Below, piece by piece: positions 20,331-32,060 of a stretch of 64,000 nt of DNA (the first letter of the stretch is position 1; the number at the start of each line of letters is the position of its first letter). The translations under genes were made by a program, and so were the position numbers. The stretch lies in the NCBI GenBank assembly GCA_947247005.1, contig OX365956.1, positions 15,830,089 through 15,894,088 on the forward strand, in the 5' to 3' direction. The DNA is from Spisula solida (taxonomy: Eukaryota; Mollusca; Bivalvia; Venerida; Mactridae). Below the pieces are notes generated by a model. That model was given only the letters and a program-made list of their open reading frames with translations. It was not told where the DNA came from and searched no databases.

Positions 20331-21845
20331 TATGCTACATGATGTTACCCGTCCCATTTCTTCATTGAAAACAGCACATTGTCGAGGACATAATCCTTCG
20401 GAGTTACTTATACAAGTAAATCTATGTTAACGTGATTTTATGAGAAATAAGAATACCGTCGAGAAATTAAGAGAGTATTGACGTTGTAAGGGAAGATATT
20501 TGTCACTGCGAAGAACGCTTGCGGAGGTCATTCTTAAACTTATTGATATCATATCGTTTTAAAATTGTGTTAGCAAAGTAGGCCGTGAACATAGATTAGC
20601 GATCTTCTCTTATAATCTGGTTGTTGGCCTCGAAGCATATCCAATATCACAGGTAATTACGCAGTGACAGTGCAAATAGATACTATTAAATCGGACAGGG
20701 AATACAGCATTTAACAAAAACAGCTGAACACAGAAACATAAAAACATAAAAGGCACAATACCGAAAACATTACCAATTCAAATACTACACATTGCAATGT
20801 ATTTAGCAAATTAGTACTACATGTGCAATGTTTTATCATACAAACGCAACTTGTCTCAAACTTTACAAAACATGGAATGCTCACTTGAGTTTTATGTTCA
20901 TACATATTTGTTTTGACAAATACGTACTGCGTATACGCGCGGGTATTATCATTGACTGATACATGTACATTAATTTAGTTTTTATTTTATCCAGTTATAA
21001 TTTCGAATTCGTTTGTTTGCCAACCCCAATTCAAGCAACGCCTCTAATTACACATAAGTCGCAAATCCTATCTGATCGCCGTCCAATGATCGAATGACGT
21101 TTGTCTAATCTAGTCGGATGGAAAAAGACCGGCCATCGGACAACGGCCGGAGAAAATTTAAGTATAATAAATCATTCATTTCAAATATCGGCCAACTTCC
21201 ACAGGATGCATAGACATCGGTTAGACATCAGATTTACTGTAACATTACGACGCCATTGATGACACTCGACGAACTAATTATACATTTAAAACATAATAAT
21301 CTATTGCAAGCGTTAAGAGTTCGTTTGAAATAAAGCTGTTGTAAAAAACGTAAAATACTCTTGACAATAAAGCCTCATTGAAATGACCAGACAATGGCGT
21401 AATACTGCTTTGTAAAACATTGTGTCATACACATTCAATGTAATGTCATTAGTCACAACAATCAACAATAGATGATGTGTCATGTTACAGTGGGAATCGT
21501 GTGGTTCTTTGGCACCGTCTCTGTCATATCCTTCCTTTACAATCTCAACAACAGTTACATCATTAAGCATTCAAATCCTCTTATTCCGCGCAAGTTTGTA
21601 GTTCTTCTTTTCTATTTTTTTAATTTCAAAGGTTCTTAATATAAAAACCATTGAAAATACTTCTCAAGTTCCCGCGTAATCTCGTAAACATAGTGAAATA
21701 GCTGTAAATGATATCGTTTGTGGACAAATTTATGGCAATTCTGTTTAGCGTGAATGCAAACATTATCCGTGATTACGAACAATTTGTTTTTTTACAAATG
21801 AGGAATTGATTCGTTATGAGAAGCGCTTCAAAACCTGCAAGAGTG
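20331..21845. other. Non-coding unit sequence
   Basis: 20430-20690 matches 44000-44260. The minus copy of the dispersed repeat at 20690-20770 is absent at the equivalent point of unit 2. 20990-21250 has no clear counterpart. 21260-21845 matches 45410-45985 closely. No gene is recognised. Confidence 0.45.
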
Positions 21846-21972
21846 AAAGTCTATGCAAATTGAGAACAATGTGATGACACCGGAGGCTACAATGTAATCA
21901 TACTGTAATATAATCACGGTATCCCAAGACATAGATAATGTTTTAAGGCGATGAGTGTGTTTCTTCATAATA

Positions 21973-22845
21973 CGAGGGGTGATCGCGAAGTTCGTATGAT
22001 TTGCTCATAAATTATTAATTTTCATCTTTCGTTCTCCTGAAACAATGCCATTTTTAACGTCCTATGTGTGACTAAAATGCACGCAAATATAACACATCAT
22101 ACGTCGACGTCATGGGGTCATTTCCATAAAATATAATGTTGTTTACTACATCCGCTATCAAATTAGCACCGTGTTTATCTGAACAGATAATGAAACGGAA
22201 ACAACGTTATGACGTCAACGGGTGACACTGAATTGAGGCGCGTTACAGAATGTTGCGTGGGAATATGAAAAAACACTGACTGAAACAAATGGAAAGATGA
22301 AAATGTGCGATAATTTAAAACGTATAGTCCGGCAGTTACCAACAAACAACACAGACGAATCAAAGTACACAGAAGATCGACTGAAGTCAACAATAGAGAA
22401 AGGTTGCCATCGACAGTGATTCCGTGTGTACGTGAAAAGTGCGAGGAGTCATCCGAAAAGACAGACTAAAAACCATTAGACTGATAGTCAGCGAGCTCGA
22501 GAAATCTCATTTAACTATGTATGGGTTCTGTACGAAAGAGACAGGTATACCGAAAATCAGACATTTGTAGCCTTGTGTTGTGACTTCGTGGGGAAAGTGC
22601 TCCATACAGTGGACCTACATTGCGTTTAACGTTATGTGACGTCGTTTAGATTTCTGGTGAGCGGCGTCTATGCAAAGTGACTGTTTAGGAATCGTCGTAA
22701 CTATGTAACTGTTTGATGTATTTTTTCATTTTTATTAGAGAGTTTGATAATGCATAGAAGATTGTGATGGTATTGTTTATTATTCTTTATGAGCAAAACA
22801 ACTCGATTCACAACAAAGTTACACGAACTTCCCGATCAACCCTCG
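21973..22845. mobile_element. Mariner-type element, 873 bp, degenerate interior
   Basis: Terminal inverted repeats of 23 bp run 21973-21995 (starting CGAGGGGTGATCGCGAAG) and 22823-22845, with two mismatches. TA flanks both sides (21971-21972 and 22846-22847). Units 1 (about 131) and 3 (about 46109) have the unoccupied site ATATATTGGAGA. The CGAGGG start with a TA duplication is typical of mariner elements. No intact transposase frame spans it; short open stretches are not recognisable. Confidence 0.85.
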
Positions 22846-22847
22846 TA

Positions 22848-23721
22848 TATCGGAGAGGAGCTGCTATTGGCATTGTAATACTGCTTGGGGACTTTAGAAC
22901 TGTCGTGAATATATTGTCACCTCCTCTCGTGGTATTATGTCGTTTTATCTTAAATAGGTTACGTTAGAGAAATACGTTACGTTTGAGAATATATGAGTAT
23001 GAATTCAACTTGTCTGGATAATTTGATTTCAAACCAGTCCTGTGAATTGCTTAGTCTGAAATGTAACTAAACATACACATATACATAATGTTACTCGGCA
23101 ATAGCGTTGGCTGTTACATGTAATATTGTCGTAGTTAGTTTTCTGTTAAGATATAATCTTATTTTACTTAAAGACTAAATTTCTGTTTTCATTCTTTTTC
23201 AGTGATTAAGTCAATAAAAACAAGAACAATTCACAAACATCTAAGTAAGTAACTTCTTGATTACAAACAGTATATAAGTTTTCTGTTGGCCATGTGTTAT
23301 AAAGAAGTTTTCAGGATCTGGCGCAAATTTGTTTTATTTCAAATGCTGAAAATGTAGTTTATTTCTGTTACACAGAGGAAACAATATTACAGTATTGCTA
23401 TCTCCTTAGAGTTCAAAGACGCCAACTAATGTTTGCATATTTATAGAAATACTGTGCTTTATAAATTGAATCAAGGTTTTAAAATTGCGATCCTGAGACC
23501 AGTCTATAGTCGATAATTCCCATTTCATAACAAACGTAATGTTTCAAGGCTTTTGACCTGTTACCCAGAAGATATTTCAATGGTATCATGTATATCTCAG
23601 GAATAAAATAATTGCATAACTTTGTAAATATTTTCTAAAACAATAACAAATGCAGAAATGAGCCTGATCCTGTAAACAGTTTTTTTGTGACCATCTCGTC
23701 AAAACGACAGCCTAAATCGCA
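22848..23721. other. Non-coding unit sequence
   Basis: Collinear with 46112-46987 and, up to 23460, with 133-712. Nothing recognised. Confidence 0.5.
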
Positions 23722-23959
23722 GACTTAGAATGAGAAGTTCGTAAATCCAAAATCGATATTTTGAGTAAACAAGGAAAAACTGTCTGATAACTACATGTAA
23801 TTGTTACTTATAAATGTAAAAGCAAGCTTTTTCAACTTTAGGTTGGTCAACATGACCTGTTGCGATTTTCATGCAAATAGGTTCATAAGAAGCGCCTTGT
23901 GATGCAGATTTCACGAGTCTTGTAAGGTCGTAAGACTTACGACCTTCTCATTCTAAGCC
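23722..23959. mobile_element. MITE, GGCTTAGAATGAGA family, unit 2 copy
   Basis: Starts GACTTAGAATGAGAAGTTCG and ends with the inverted ACGACCTTCTCATTCTAAGC. Just inside the right end is a small hairpin (AAGGTCGTAAG / CTTACGACCTT). Unit 3 has the same insertion at 46988-47186, so it predates that split. Confidence 0.7.
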
Positions 23960-24099
23960 AGTGCTATGTATACTACGAACATCAGCTGTACCTTACGGCA
24001 CAGCAAATCAACAGTAGCAATTTATGACAGTCTTTGTTTTATGATCAATAAGATTGTGGTGAATCGCTGTTCTGGTGAAGTTTGTTAACGATTCGGCCA

Positions 24100-24241
24100 T
24101 GAAAGCCGATGCTCTTTACGCTGTTTATGCTCGATTGCATGTAGCTAAGACAAAGGTCAATAAATTAATGAGCCGCGATCTGAGAAAAGGGCCCTTTAAT
24201 GACGTTGCCATGAAATTGAGAAAAAAATTGCTTCTTACATT
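24100..24241. repeat. Possible fragment of another molluscan dispersed repeat
   Basis: GAGCCGCGATCTGAGAAAAG followed by GG..CTTTAATG resembles a very common molluscan non-coding repeat as I recall it. It lies directly upstream of the LINE fragment. A short open frame runs through it (24100-24246) but is unlikely to be a gene. Confidence 0.35.
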
Positions 24242-25270
24242 TGTATAAGGAACAATGGTTACACAAAACATTTTATAATTTATGTTAATGACATATCAGC
24301 TGTGGTTAAAAACAAGCTTTTGTTATATGCAGATGATTCCGGCATTCTTGTATCAGGTAAAAGCAAGTCTTCTGTGGAAACGTCCTTGAAAGACGACCTG
24401 CATCTTGTTAGCCAATGGTTGGTTGATAACTAGTTATCACTTTACTTGGGTAAAACTAAGTCTATATTACTTGGGTCTAAACATAGACTAAGGTCAAACT
24501 CGACTCTTGACATTACATGTAATGGTACAAATATCGAGCCAACTTCTGCTGTTAAATATCTTGGGGCAACTATTGACCAGACCCTATCCTTTGATACTAT
24601 GGCCCGATCTATACTTAAAATAGCTAATGCTAGGTTAAAATACTTATACCGTAAAAAAGGTTACCTTACTCAACACACCAAGAAGCTCCTTGTTATGGCC
24701 CTTATTCAATGTCATTTTGACTATGCCTGCTCTATGTGGTATCATGGTCTCACTCGGTCACTTAAATCCAAACTTCAAACAACCCAAAATAAATTAATAA
24801 GGGTTGTGATTGATTTAGATGCAAGGTCACACATAGGAAGTGAACATTTTAAATTACTTAATTGGTTACCTGTCAATAAACGAGTAGACCAGATCATTCT
24901 GTGCCATGTTTTTAAAAGAAAGTATAATATAGCCCCGGACTACATGGGTATCACTTAATTATTTATTTATTTTTATTTATTATTTATTATCTTGATAATC
25001 TATTATTTTAATTTATTCATTTAGTTATTAATTTATGCATGATAGTGAATTTCAGTATTTGTACTTCTTAAACTTTAACTTGCTTTTGAACATAACCTGA
25101 CTGTTGATTCCGATTATCTGTGATACAATATAGTTAATTTATTAGTGCAGTAGTCAATAATACATAATAACTTACATCAGTATGCCTCTCTATGTCATGC
25201 CACCAACACTAAAGGACCACAATGGAAAAAAGAGTTATCTCTTTTTTGTGTAATCCTTAGTGTTGGTGTG
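24242..25270 (+). mobile_element. 5'-truncated non-LTR retrotransposon (LINE)
   Basis: The reading frame starting at 24242 gives FIIYVNDISAVVKNKLLLYADD at about 24272-24337: the catalytic YADD core of a reverse transcriptase, following a YVNDI motif. An in-frame TAG at 24431-24433 breaks it. It then continues as the thumb and C-terminal part (LGKTKSILLGSKHRL, VKYLGATIDQTLSF, then KLLNWLPVNKRVDQI), ending at 24958. An AT-rich 3' region and a hairpin (25202-25269) follow, typical of LINE 3' ends. The 5' part of RT and the endonuclease are missing. I cannot place the clade: Jockey/CR1-like groups share these motifs. Confidence 0.88.
25202..25269 (+). repeat. Hairpin at the LINE 3' end
   Basis: The arms CACCAACACTAAAGGA and TCCTTAGTGTTGGTG enclose a second stem (GAAAAAAGAG / CTCTTTTTTG). 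Such 3' hairpins are common in LINEs, where the reverse transcriptase may recognise the RNA end. Confidence 0.7.
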
Positions 25271-25356
25271 CCTGTCATGGTTATTTATAAATGCATGTAT
25301 ATATACATTGTTTTATTATACATGTTGATTTATATATCCATGAATGTAGGGGTAGA

Positions 25357-25480
25357 GCATGCTTTTTCGTGCTATAACATCTGCAGAGTCCCGAGGGACG
25401 GTTGGTGCCCAAGCCCGTTAGGGCGAGCGCACCAACGCTCCCGAGGGACTCTGCAGATGTTATAGCACGAAAAAACATGC
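25357..25480. repeat. Near-perfect 124-bp palindrome, 52-bp arms
   Basis: Arms at 25357-25408 and 25429-25480 are reverse complements with only a few mismatches. They contain GTGCTATAACATCTGCAGAG and a CCCGAGGGA block. The 20-base loop itself reads GCCCGTTAGGGC. The block is GC-rich in an AT-rich context. Both strands are open for 65 codons through it, an effect of the symmetry. It is probably a foldback or terminal part of a mobile element. Confidence 0.9.
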
Positions 25481-26302
25481 GTAAACGCTATTATAGCATG
25501 CAAAACATCAATTTATGCGTTTGTATTTCGAAATAATTACATTTTGGCGGGAGATTTGTGGCGACGTCGCGTAAACAAACGTAACGTCGCGAAAACAAAC
25601 GTTACGTCATTACAGTTTTTGTTATGAGCGTCGACTTCCGGGATCGGCAAATACCAAGAAAACATGGATAATGCGGGTTTATTTAAATTTATTATTGAAA
25701 TATTATAAAAATAATTAGCAATTACAAATAAAATGGGAATTGCAGTTCATAAGACGTTGTAAGATCGTTTATTTTCGTCCGTGAGGCCCTGAAATGAGCA
25801 TAGTATTACGTAAAACTGGACGTTAACAGCGCGTTCTCGCGTGAATCTTTATGTTTACGCATGGTTTTCGTCCCGTTAACGTATGGGCAAAATCACCGAT
25901 TTTATGCTATAATGTACATTCAATACTGAATAAAATCTATCTAAGCAAATAATGTGCACCTATATAGAACCAGTATAGTCCAATAGCGATAAGGCTGGAC
26001 CCCTATAAACCGTAAATATCTTTAAAAGCAAGGGTCCCATTTTATTGAAAATTGGCATAGTTAACTGAATTACATTTACCTACTTTGTGTTTGAATTGCA
26101 GTTTTTTAACTGACCCATTGGGTATTATTTTTGATATTTAAATCTACAAAAGGACATGGGGTAAATAATCCATTACGTTGATGTAGTTAGAATAATGTTA
26201 TTGTATATGTAACAACTGTAACGGGATATATATGGGTAACTTTGACCTGCATTTGATTGATCATCAAGGCTCGTATGATAGGACCATCTTCTGGTTTATA
26301 TA
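25481..26302. other. CpG-rich stretch then AT-rich sequence, no gene
   Basis: Just right of the palindrome, ACGTCGCG(T/A)AAACAAACG is repeated and followed by TTACGTCATTA. The words GCGTAAACGCTATTATAGCA (about 25480) and TTTACGCATGG ... TTATGCTATAATG (25855-25915) are inverted relative to each other. The palindrome and this stretch may therefore belong to one larger element, about 25357-25915. Confidence 0.4.
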
Positions 26303-27499
26303 CTGTATAGCGGGTATATTTCACGGGGTCCATTATTCGCGTTATCTGGATCCTTTTGAATTCACGGTGTCTTGATTTCGCGCAAACGACATCGACCGCG
26401 AATTTAAAACCTTGTTGGTAAACATAAAATGGGAGGTCAATCTTACGTAAGTTACACCTTGGAAAATAAAAACAACCGAAATTGATTGCTGAACACGGCA
26501 ATTTATAAAGCTTAAAACGTACATGCAATATCGTAAGAAAACCGGGCGTAATGACAATTCAAGTGTTCATGAAGTGTTGATTAAATTGCGAACATACGTA
26601 CGTTTTCACAAGTCCCATATTGCTATCATAGTCCATTATTAATAATTAATTAAACAAGTCCGACAATTTAGAACTGACGATAAAATCAAATCAAATCAAC
26701 GCTTCCAATATGCCGGAATATATTACGTCATTTTCTCAACACAGTGTGTACACATGCTGCGTATGAGTTATTTAAAGCGTTTGATATTGTTGGGCGCACA
26801 GGGAAACACTTGCCAGGTATAAAGAGTATAATAAGAAGTCTTTATAAGACTATATAACCCCCCATTTAAACCCCCATTTCCATGATTTATTTATGCTGTC
26901 CATCGGTATAACATATAAGGGCGTGTGGTTCTGTCCTTCCAAATTTGATGATTTATAAACGATTTACGGGATTTACAAATTACACAGTAAGATTATTTAT
27001 TTTGATCATAAATCGCTCGTTGCGTTTCGACGGTTATTTTGAACGGTTTGTTTGATGGCCGAGTTGACTATCATTACAAAAATTACACAAACAAATACTT
27101 TTTCGGCAAACATTTACACGTTTTGCAAACCAAAGCGTCAAATCTAATAATTTTGATGCACCTGCTTATACTTAACACCTTTTAACGTTGAGAAAACATG
27201 ATGCACGTATGATATTTGATACACATGCATAGAGTTTACACACGTTTTACAAAGATCTAATTTCGAATTATATTTTGTAATTTATTATAAGTCGAAGTCT
27301 TACTGCCGTATTTTACTTAATCGACATACTTCATGCAAAATCATTGGATCAACGTTGGTTTTTAATCATGAATTATCTCCCTTTGTAAAATTTGTATATT
27401 TACGCGGTGAATATTTTGCTGTGTTTAGATTTCGCGCTATCGATGTTGACCGCGAATATAGCGAAAATTAGACCCCCGTGAAATATACCCGCTATACAG
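26303..27499. mobile_element. TA-flanked MITE with CTGTATAGCGGG termini
   Basis: A 1,197-bp element starts CTGTATAGCGGGTATATTTC and ends in the inverted GAAATATACCCGCTATACAG, with TA on both sides. Subterminal similarity extends to a TTTCGCGC / ACATCGACCGCGAA block present in both ends. It has no recognisable transposase. The CTGTAT start and CGCGAA-rich subtermini are shared with the element at 5654-6496, suggesting related families. Confidence 0.8.
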
Positions 27500-28018
27500 T
27501 AATCATTTATTCAAACACTTCTTGTATATCGGTGTTTTTCTTACAAGGGATTCAATACAGTTTCGCCAGTTATTTTATCACCCAAAAGAATACAGATATA
27601 TATATATATATATTGATGTATGGGCTTTATTATATATTTGCAATGGCCACTGGTGTGTTACCTAATTTACAGTTATATTGTGCCAATTACATGTAGCTGA
27701 ATTTTGCTGTTCTGGACACTTGAACCACCCATACCTATTTACTCTGTCTCAGACTTATAAATTTATATTGAAAGTACTGATAAGGACACTTTTTTGGATA
27801 AAAAGTCTGTTTTGTTTTATGAGAGTTGATAGGCTTCAGTTATGAAGATATACAGTTTGTTGTACTAATCGGCATTGTGCTTTTTATGATATTTAAGGTT
27901 TATGGGGCCCAGCCTGATCGCCAACGGACTGTACCGTGCGCCACCACGGCTTAGAATTAAGTAAAACATACTTACCAAATAAAAAAGTAATTATACAACA
28001 CAAATCGAGGACACACCC

Positions 28019-28140
28019 AGGTAACTGTTTTATTGATAAAGAGTAAACATATTCTTTATAAAATTTATGTTATTTTAGATATTATAAATTTTACAATATT
28101 TTTGTTATAATTTTACTCTTTATTAATGATACAGTTACCT
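28019..28140. repeat. AT-rich inverted repeat, 29-bp arms
   Basis: Arms 28019-28047 (AGGTAACTGTTTTATTGATA...) and 28112-28140 are near-exact reverse complements around an AT-rich centre. Could be a small foldback element. Confidence 0.75.
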
Positions 28141-28219
28141 TTGATCAAGGATACAGACATTACAAATCGGGAGTACTTTTAACTTTTTGTTTCAATGTAT
28201 TAGAGAGTAATATGATACC

Positions 28220-30640
28220 AACAAAGCTGATGTAGAGTAGTTTGCACCATTAAAACAAGATTCCGATTTTGCAACAATGATGTTAATAAAAATCCATTAG
28301 AGCCTGGAATTATACAATGCACTTGCATATTGTAGTTTGTTGCACGATACGTTCGTGCGTAAATCTCGTGATATTCGTGCCTGGCGTGCTTTAATTGTTC
28401 AGATGTCCAGAATAGTTCATCACTTAATAATAATTTCAATTAATTTGTGCAACGTCTTAATTATAACTGGTTTAACAAGAACACGTCGATTAATAGAATA
28501 TTCATAAACTAGTGTATTTTATTGCACACGTTGACAATCATATATCTTTCGTAATTAGCATATTGCATGGGGCTTTAATATTAATCGTTAGGAAGCTGAT
28601 AGAAGTAATTAAGTAAACGTATTAAAGTCAGTTTGGAATCAGATACTTGATAAATAATTCGTACTTTTAATTGACATGCCGGTTTCTTCCTATTGTATTA
28701 TAAATGAAACAGCGTACTTTGGAGTCGTAGATAATACTGTGGGCACTGTTAACAGTGAATTTACAACATCAACTATAACGCAACCACAAAATTATGACTA
28801 CTGTTTTCAAGTCTTTTTGTACTTACTGTAAAACATAATATTTCCGTAGGTATTAAATTTCGTGGATTTTTATAAAAATCTATTTTCATGTGGTTGTAAA
28901 TTCGTGGATTACAAAATATGGAAGGGTAAAACCATGTTATGCATAAGGGAGTTCGATAAATCGGGGGCATTATATTTCATGGTCGAGTTTAATAACAACG
29001 ACACCAACGAACATTCAACTTACTCGAAAAATAATGATTTTACAGCGTTTTGCTATTTATTCAACATCAATATTAAATTTCTTTATGGAACTACATTTGC
29101 TTGTGATCACATTGGCTAAACACATCCCTGATTAGAACCATTATGATGAACTTCCAGCTGTAAATATCACTTTATGTTGCATTCATACTAGTTTGAACCT
29201 GTATTGAGATGTTTAACTCTGATCATGACAGTACTGTACATCAATTCCATATCTTATTAGAAATTCCCAATTTACAAAAAATATTTGTTATTGAAATAGT
29301 CGACAATAACACATTAGATCTAGCAGTCAAGAAGTTTGGGGACACAATTGGTAAATGAGACAGAACATGTACATGTAATGGGACGTGCCTAAAATACCGG
29401 GTAATTAAAATATAAAACATACAAAACACGTAGTCAGCAAAAATAAGGAAGTGTTGAACATTTGTCGATCCGATTTGCATTTTCAGAAAGTGTATTACTT
29501 ATTAATCATTTAAGAGCAGTTTAGTGTGAGAGTTTTGCAAACACTTCCAAATAATATATTTTGTTAAAACTGTGCATATCCTGTTAGAAACAGAACAAAA
29601 ATTTTAAAACCATCATTAATGACAGATCGAACTTGTTTATTGGTTTCCTTGAACCAAGTGTTGTTCTTTTCTCACACAATTTTCGTATTCAAGGACAAAA
29701 ACAAGAATGACGACCTACATGTATTACGTTTCCATTGTGTAGTTACTTATTAAGATAAACTGTTAAAATACATTGTTTGAACAAATTATATAATTTGAAA
29801 AATATTCTCCATTATATTATCTTACAACAAACTGCCACATTTAACGCTAATATAAACTTTCTTTCCGAAATGTTTTCTATACATGTACTATGATCATTAG
29901 AATGTTTTATCATCGATACGATCGTATCTTCAGATCTTGTTCCCATGATAAATTCAAACTGGAGAGAAGTTAGGGAAGTCCAAAGTATTTACATAATTCA
30001 ATTTCCTATGAACTACCACTGTAACTACCCTATTTGTACTAGCAATAACCCCGATGTTTTGAATAATTATTTTTCCGATTATAAATCAAATTATCCATTT
30101 CATTAGTGTGATGAAAGTACAAGTCATCTATCTTTTCATCCAAAAAGGGCTTTCATTTAATTTAATTTTTCCATTGTGTGTTACTTATGAATGTACTAGA
30201 CATGCTAACATCTTAGTTTTGTCAAAACATTCCCTTGACATAATTCATAATGTTATGCAAAGTCTAAAGCGGGGTTAAGTTTCAATTATGTTTTTTCGTT
30301 TATATGTAGCTCCGTGTACAATTATTTTGCAGTTAAATATGAAGTTACCATTTCTTATTACCTCATTTATGGTTAATTATGCACGAAAGTCCGCAGTATG
30401 TCATTCATTGCGGGGTGAGTACATAGGCTTGCTTGAAATCAATAGTTCGGGGGATATGGATGATTTTTTCTATGTTTGGCTGGCCAGGCTACCGCCGTTT
30501 CGTTATGACTTTGCATTGTCTGTGCACTACAGTACACAAAATGTATCTATAAGCTAGGGTCCCTGGATTTCATTATCAACTAGTGCTTACTTAACCACTT
30601 GTAACCGACAGTTTTCTCACACGAAAAGGACATCATATAA
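28220..30640. other. Non-coding unit sequence with a 0.7 kb unit 2-specific stretch
   Basis: Collinear with 47311-49500 in unit 3. About 28835-29540 is missing in unit 3, which joins at about 47920-47945. That stretch includes ATTTCGTGGATTTTTATAAA and GATTACAAAATATGGAAGGG, similar to 19440-19510. No gene is recognised. Confidence 0.45.
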
Positions 30641-30835
30641 TGAATCTCGATACACAGCTACTCAGTTCCGCCAGAGAATTGTTCTGTCTTCGTATGGCTC
30701 TGACGGAACTCAAAACCGATGTAACACTTTGATGGAACTGAGTTCCTGAGATCCTGAGTTCCGTCAGAGCGTTACGCCATATGAAAACAGAACACTTCTC
30801 TGGCAGAACTAAGTAGCGTTGTAACGGGTTTCATA
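30641..30835. repeat. Long imperfect hairpin, GAGTTCCGTCAGAGC type
   Basis: Left arm (CTCAGTTCCGCCAGAGAATT ... TATGGCTCTGACGGAACTCA) and right arm (TGAGTTCCGTCAGAGCG ... CCATATG ... TCTCTGGCAGAACT) pair over roughly 70 bases each. It is present in unit 3 at about 49500-49695 with independent changes in both arms. Confidence 0.8.
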
Positions 30836-31499
30836 CCGTGGATATGGTCGAAGTCAATGTTACCGTTACTGTAGAACATTATTTGTCCTAACCAGTGCTC
30901 GAGCTCGGATCAGTCTGGTGACAAACAGGTGGTGGTCTATTCACTTTGTCTTCTTCTTGTTCTTGGTCTTGATCTTCTTCTTCATTAATGCTCATGGTCC
31001 ACTCTGGAGCATTGTGGAACAATGATTGGTCATTCGTATCCGTCAATGATATTTAGATGATCCAACAAAATATACAACACATGTTGTTTTTTCTTAATCA
31101 CATGACTATGTTGCAGATCCTTATATTAAAATTACCAAAACAAAAATAGTTGCAATAATTTTATTTACAGTTCGCCGAACATAACTCTAGACTTATCAAT
31201 TAACAAACATGCGTTGTCGACTAACCGCTTGTTTGCAATGTAGATATAAAGAGATTGAAATAAAAATGAACATCAAAGATGCTATTATTTTCATTTTTTG
31301 CAATTAAAGATTTGAGTTATCGGCGGACTATAAATGACAATCTTTTTCTTCATGTGGGTTCGTATTGCATACCTTAATTATTGATTAACTTGTTAAATAA
31401 AATGACAACATAGATAGTGCAACGGAAACGTACAGAACAAACACGGGTTCAATGTAAATAATAGCACACAATATGTGTGTTTGTTTGTGTGTGACTTAT
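30836..31499. other. Non-coding unit sequence
   Basis: Collinear with 49696-50495, and from about 31240 with 750-1010. Contains a CTTCTTCTTGTTCTTGGTCT pyrimidine tract (about 30950). No gene is recognised. Confidence 0.5.
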
Positions 31500-32060
31500 C
31501 AGTACCAAGTATAGTTGTGCATATCGTCAGCGCGTCTTGGTCGGTTAAATTTTAAGGTAGTTATTGCCTTATAGTTTTTTTTATACTTAAATTTGTTTCC
31601 AATCTTTTTTGTAAGCGTTACTCGGACTTCGGTAAAACCCTGCATCACTTATCAACAACAGATCAATTTTGTTGTTTTAAGGGAGTTTTAAGGGTTTGTT
31701 TTCACTAACAATTCTGCCCGAACTATTTCTCTTAAATAACCAGTTGTGGCATTTCATCCAGTCTTTGTATGACTAATAATCACCAAATCTAGTTGTGCAT
31801 AACGTCAATACACCTTTGCCGGATTAACTTTAAGGGAGTTATTGCACTTTGTTTTTGCCAACTTTTTTAATTTGTCCACGCTATGTCTTGGTACATGTAA
31901 CCAATTGTTAAATTTCAACGAAACCATGACATATCAGTACCAAGCCTAGTTGAACATATCATTGACACAAAATAGTTGCATCGGTTTTGCTTATGGTTGC
32001 TCATAAACAAACTTTTGAACAATGTATCAGTGCCAAACCTATACTAAGGTTTGCACATCA
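31500..32060. repeat. Degenerate tandem repeat, unit 2 copy
   Basis: Cores CTTGGTCGGTTAAATTTTAA (about 31540) and CGGATTAACTTTAAGGGAGT (about 31815) with the same tails as 1015-1830. It has fewer recognisable periods than unit 1. Confidence 0.65.

Larger units (their letters stand above)
1..21845. repeat. Tandem segmental-duplication unit 1
   Basis: First of three head-to-tail copies of a large segment. Its first bases recur at 21846 and 45986 with the same downstream order of landmarks. It carries the intact neuropeptide gene. It lacks the stretch that lies between about 23470 and 31240 in unit 2, jumping from one flank to the other near 712. It also holds insertions absent from units 2 and 3 at 14484-17745 and about 18410-20420. 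Unit edges are arbitrary because the window starts inside the array. Confidence 0.85.
24090..28219. mobile_element. 4.1 kb block present in unit 2, absent from unit 3
   Basis: Unit 3 reads straight through GTTTGTTAACAAAGCTGATG (about 47308). In unit 2 the two halves are 4,130 bp apart, with AAC at both joins (24087-24089 and 28220-28222). The block holds a LINE fragment, a large palindrome, a MITE and an AT-rich inverted repeat. The 3-bp overlap fits either a composite insertion or a microhomology deletion in unit 3. Confidence 0.6.

Noticed and set aside
25268..25478. Two 65-codon frames on opposite strands through the palindrome
   Set aside because: They mirror each other because the DNA is palindromic; no protein family is recognised.
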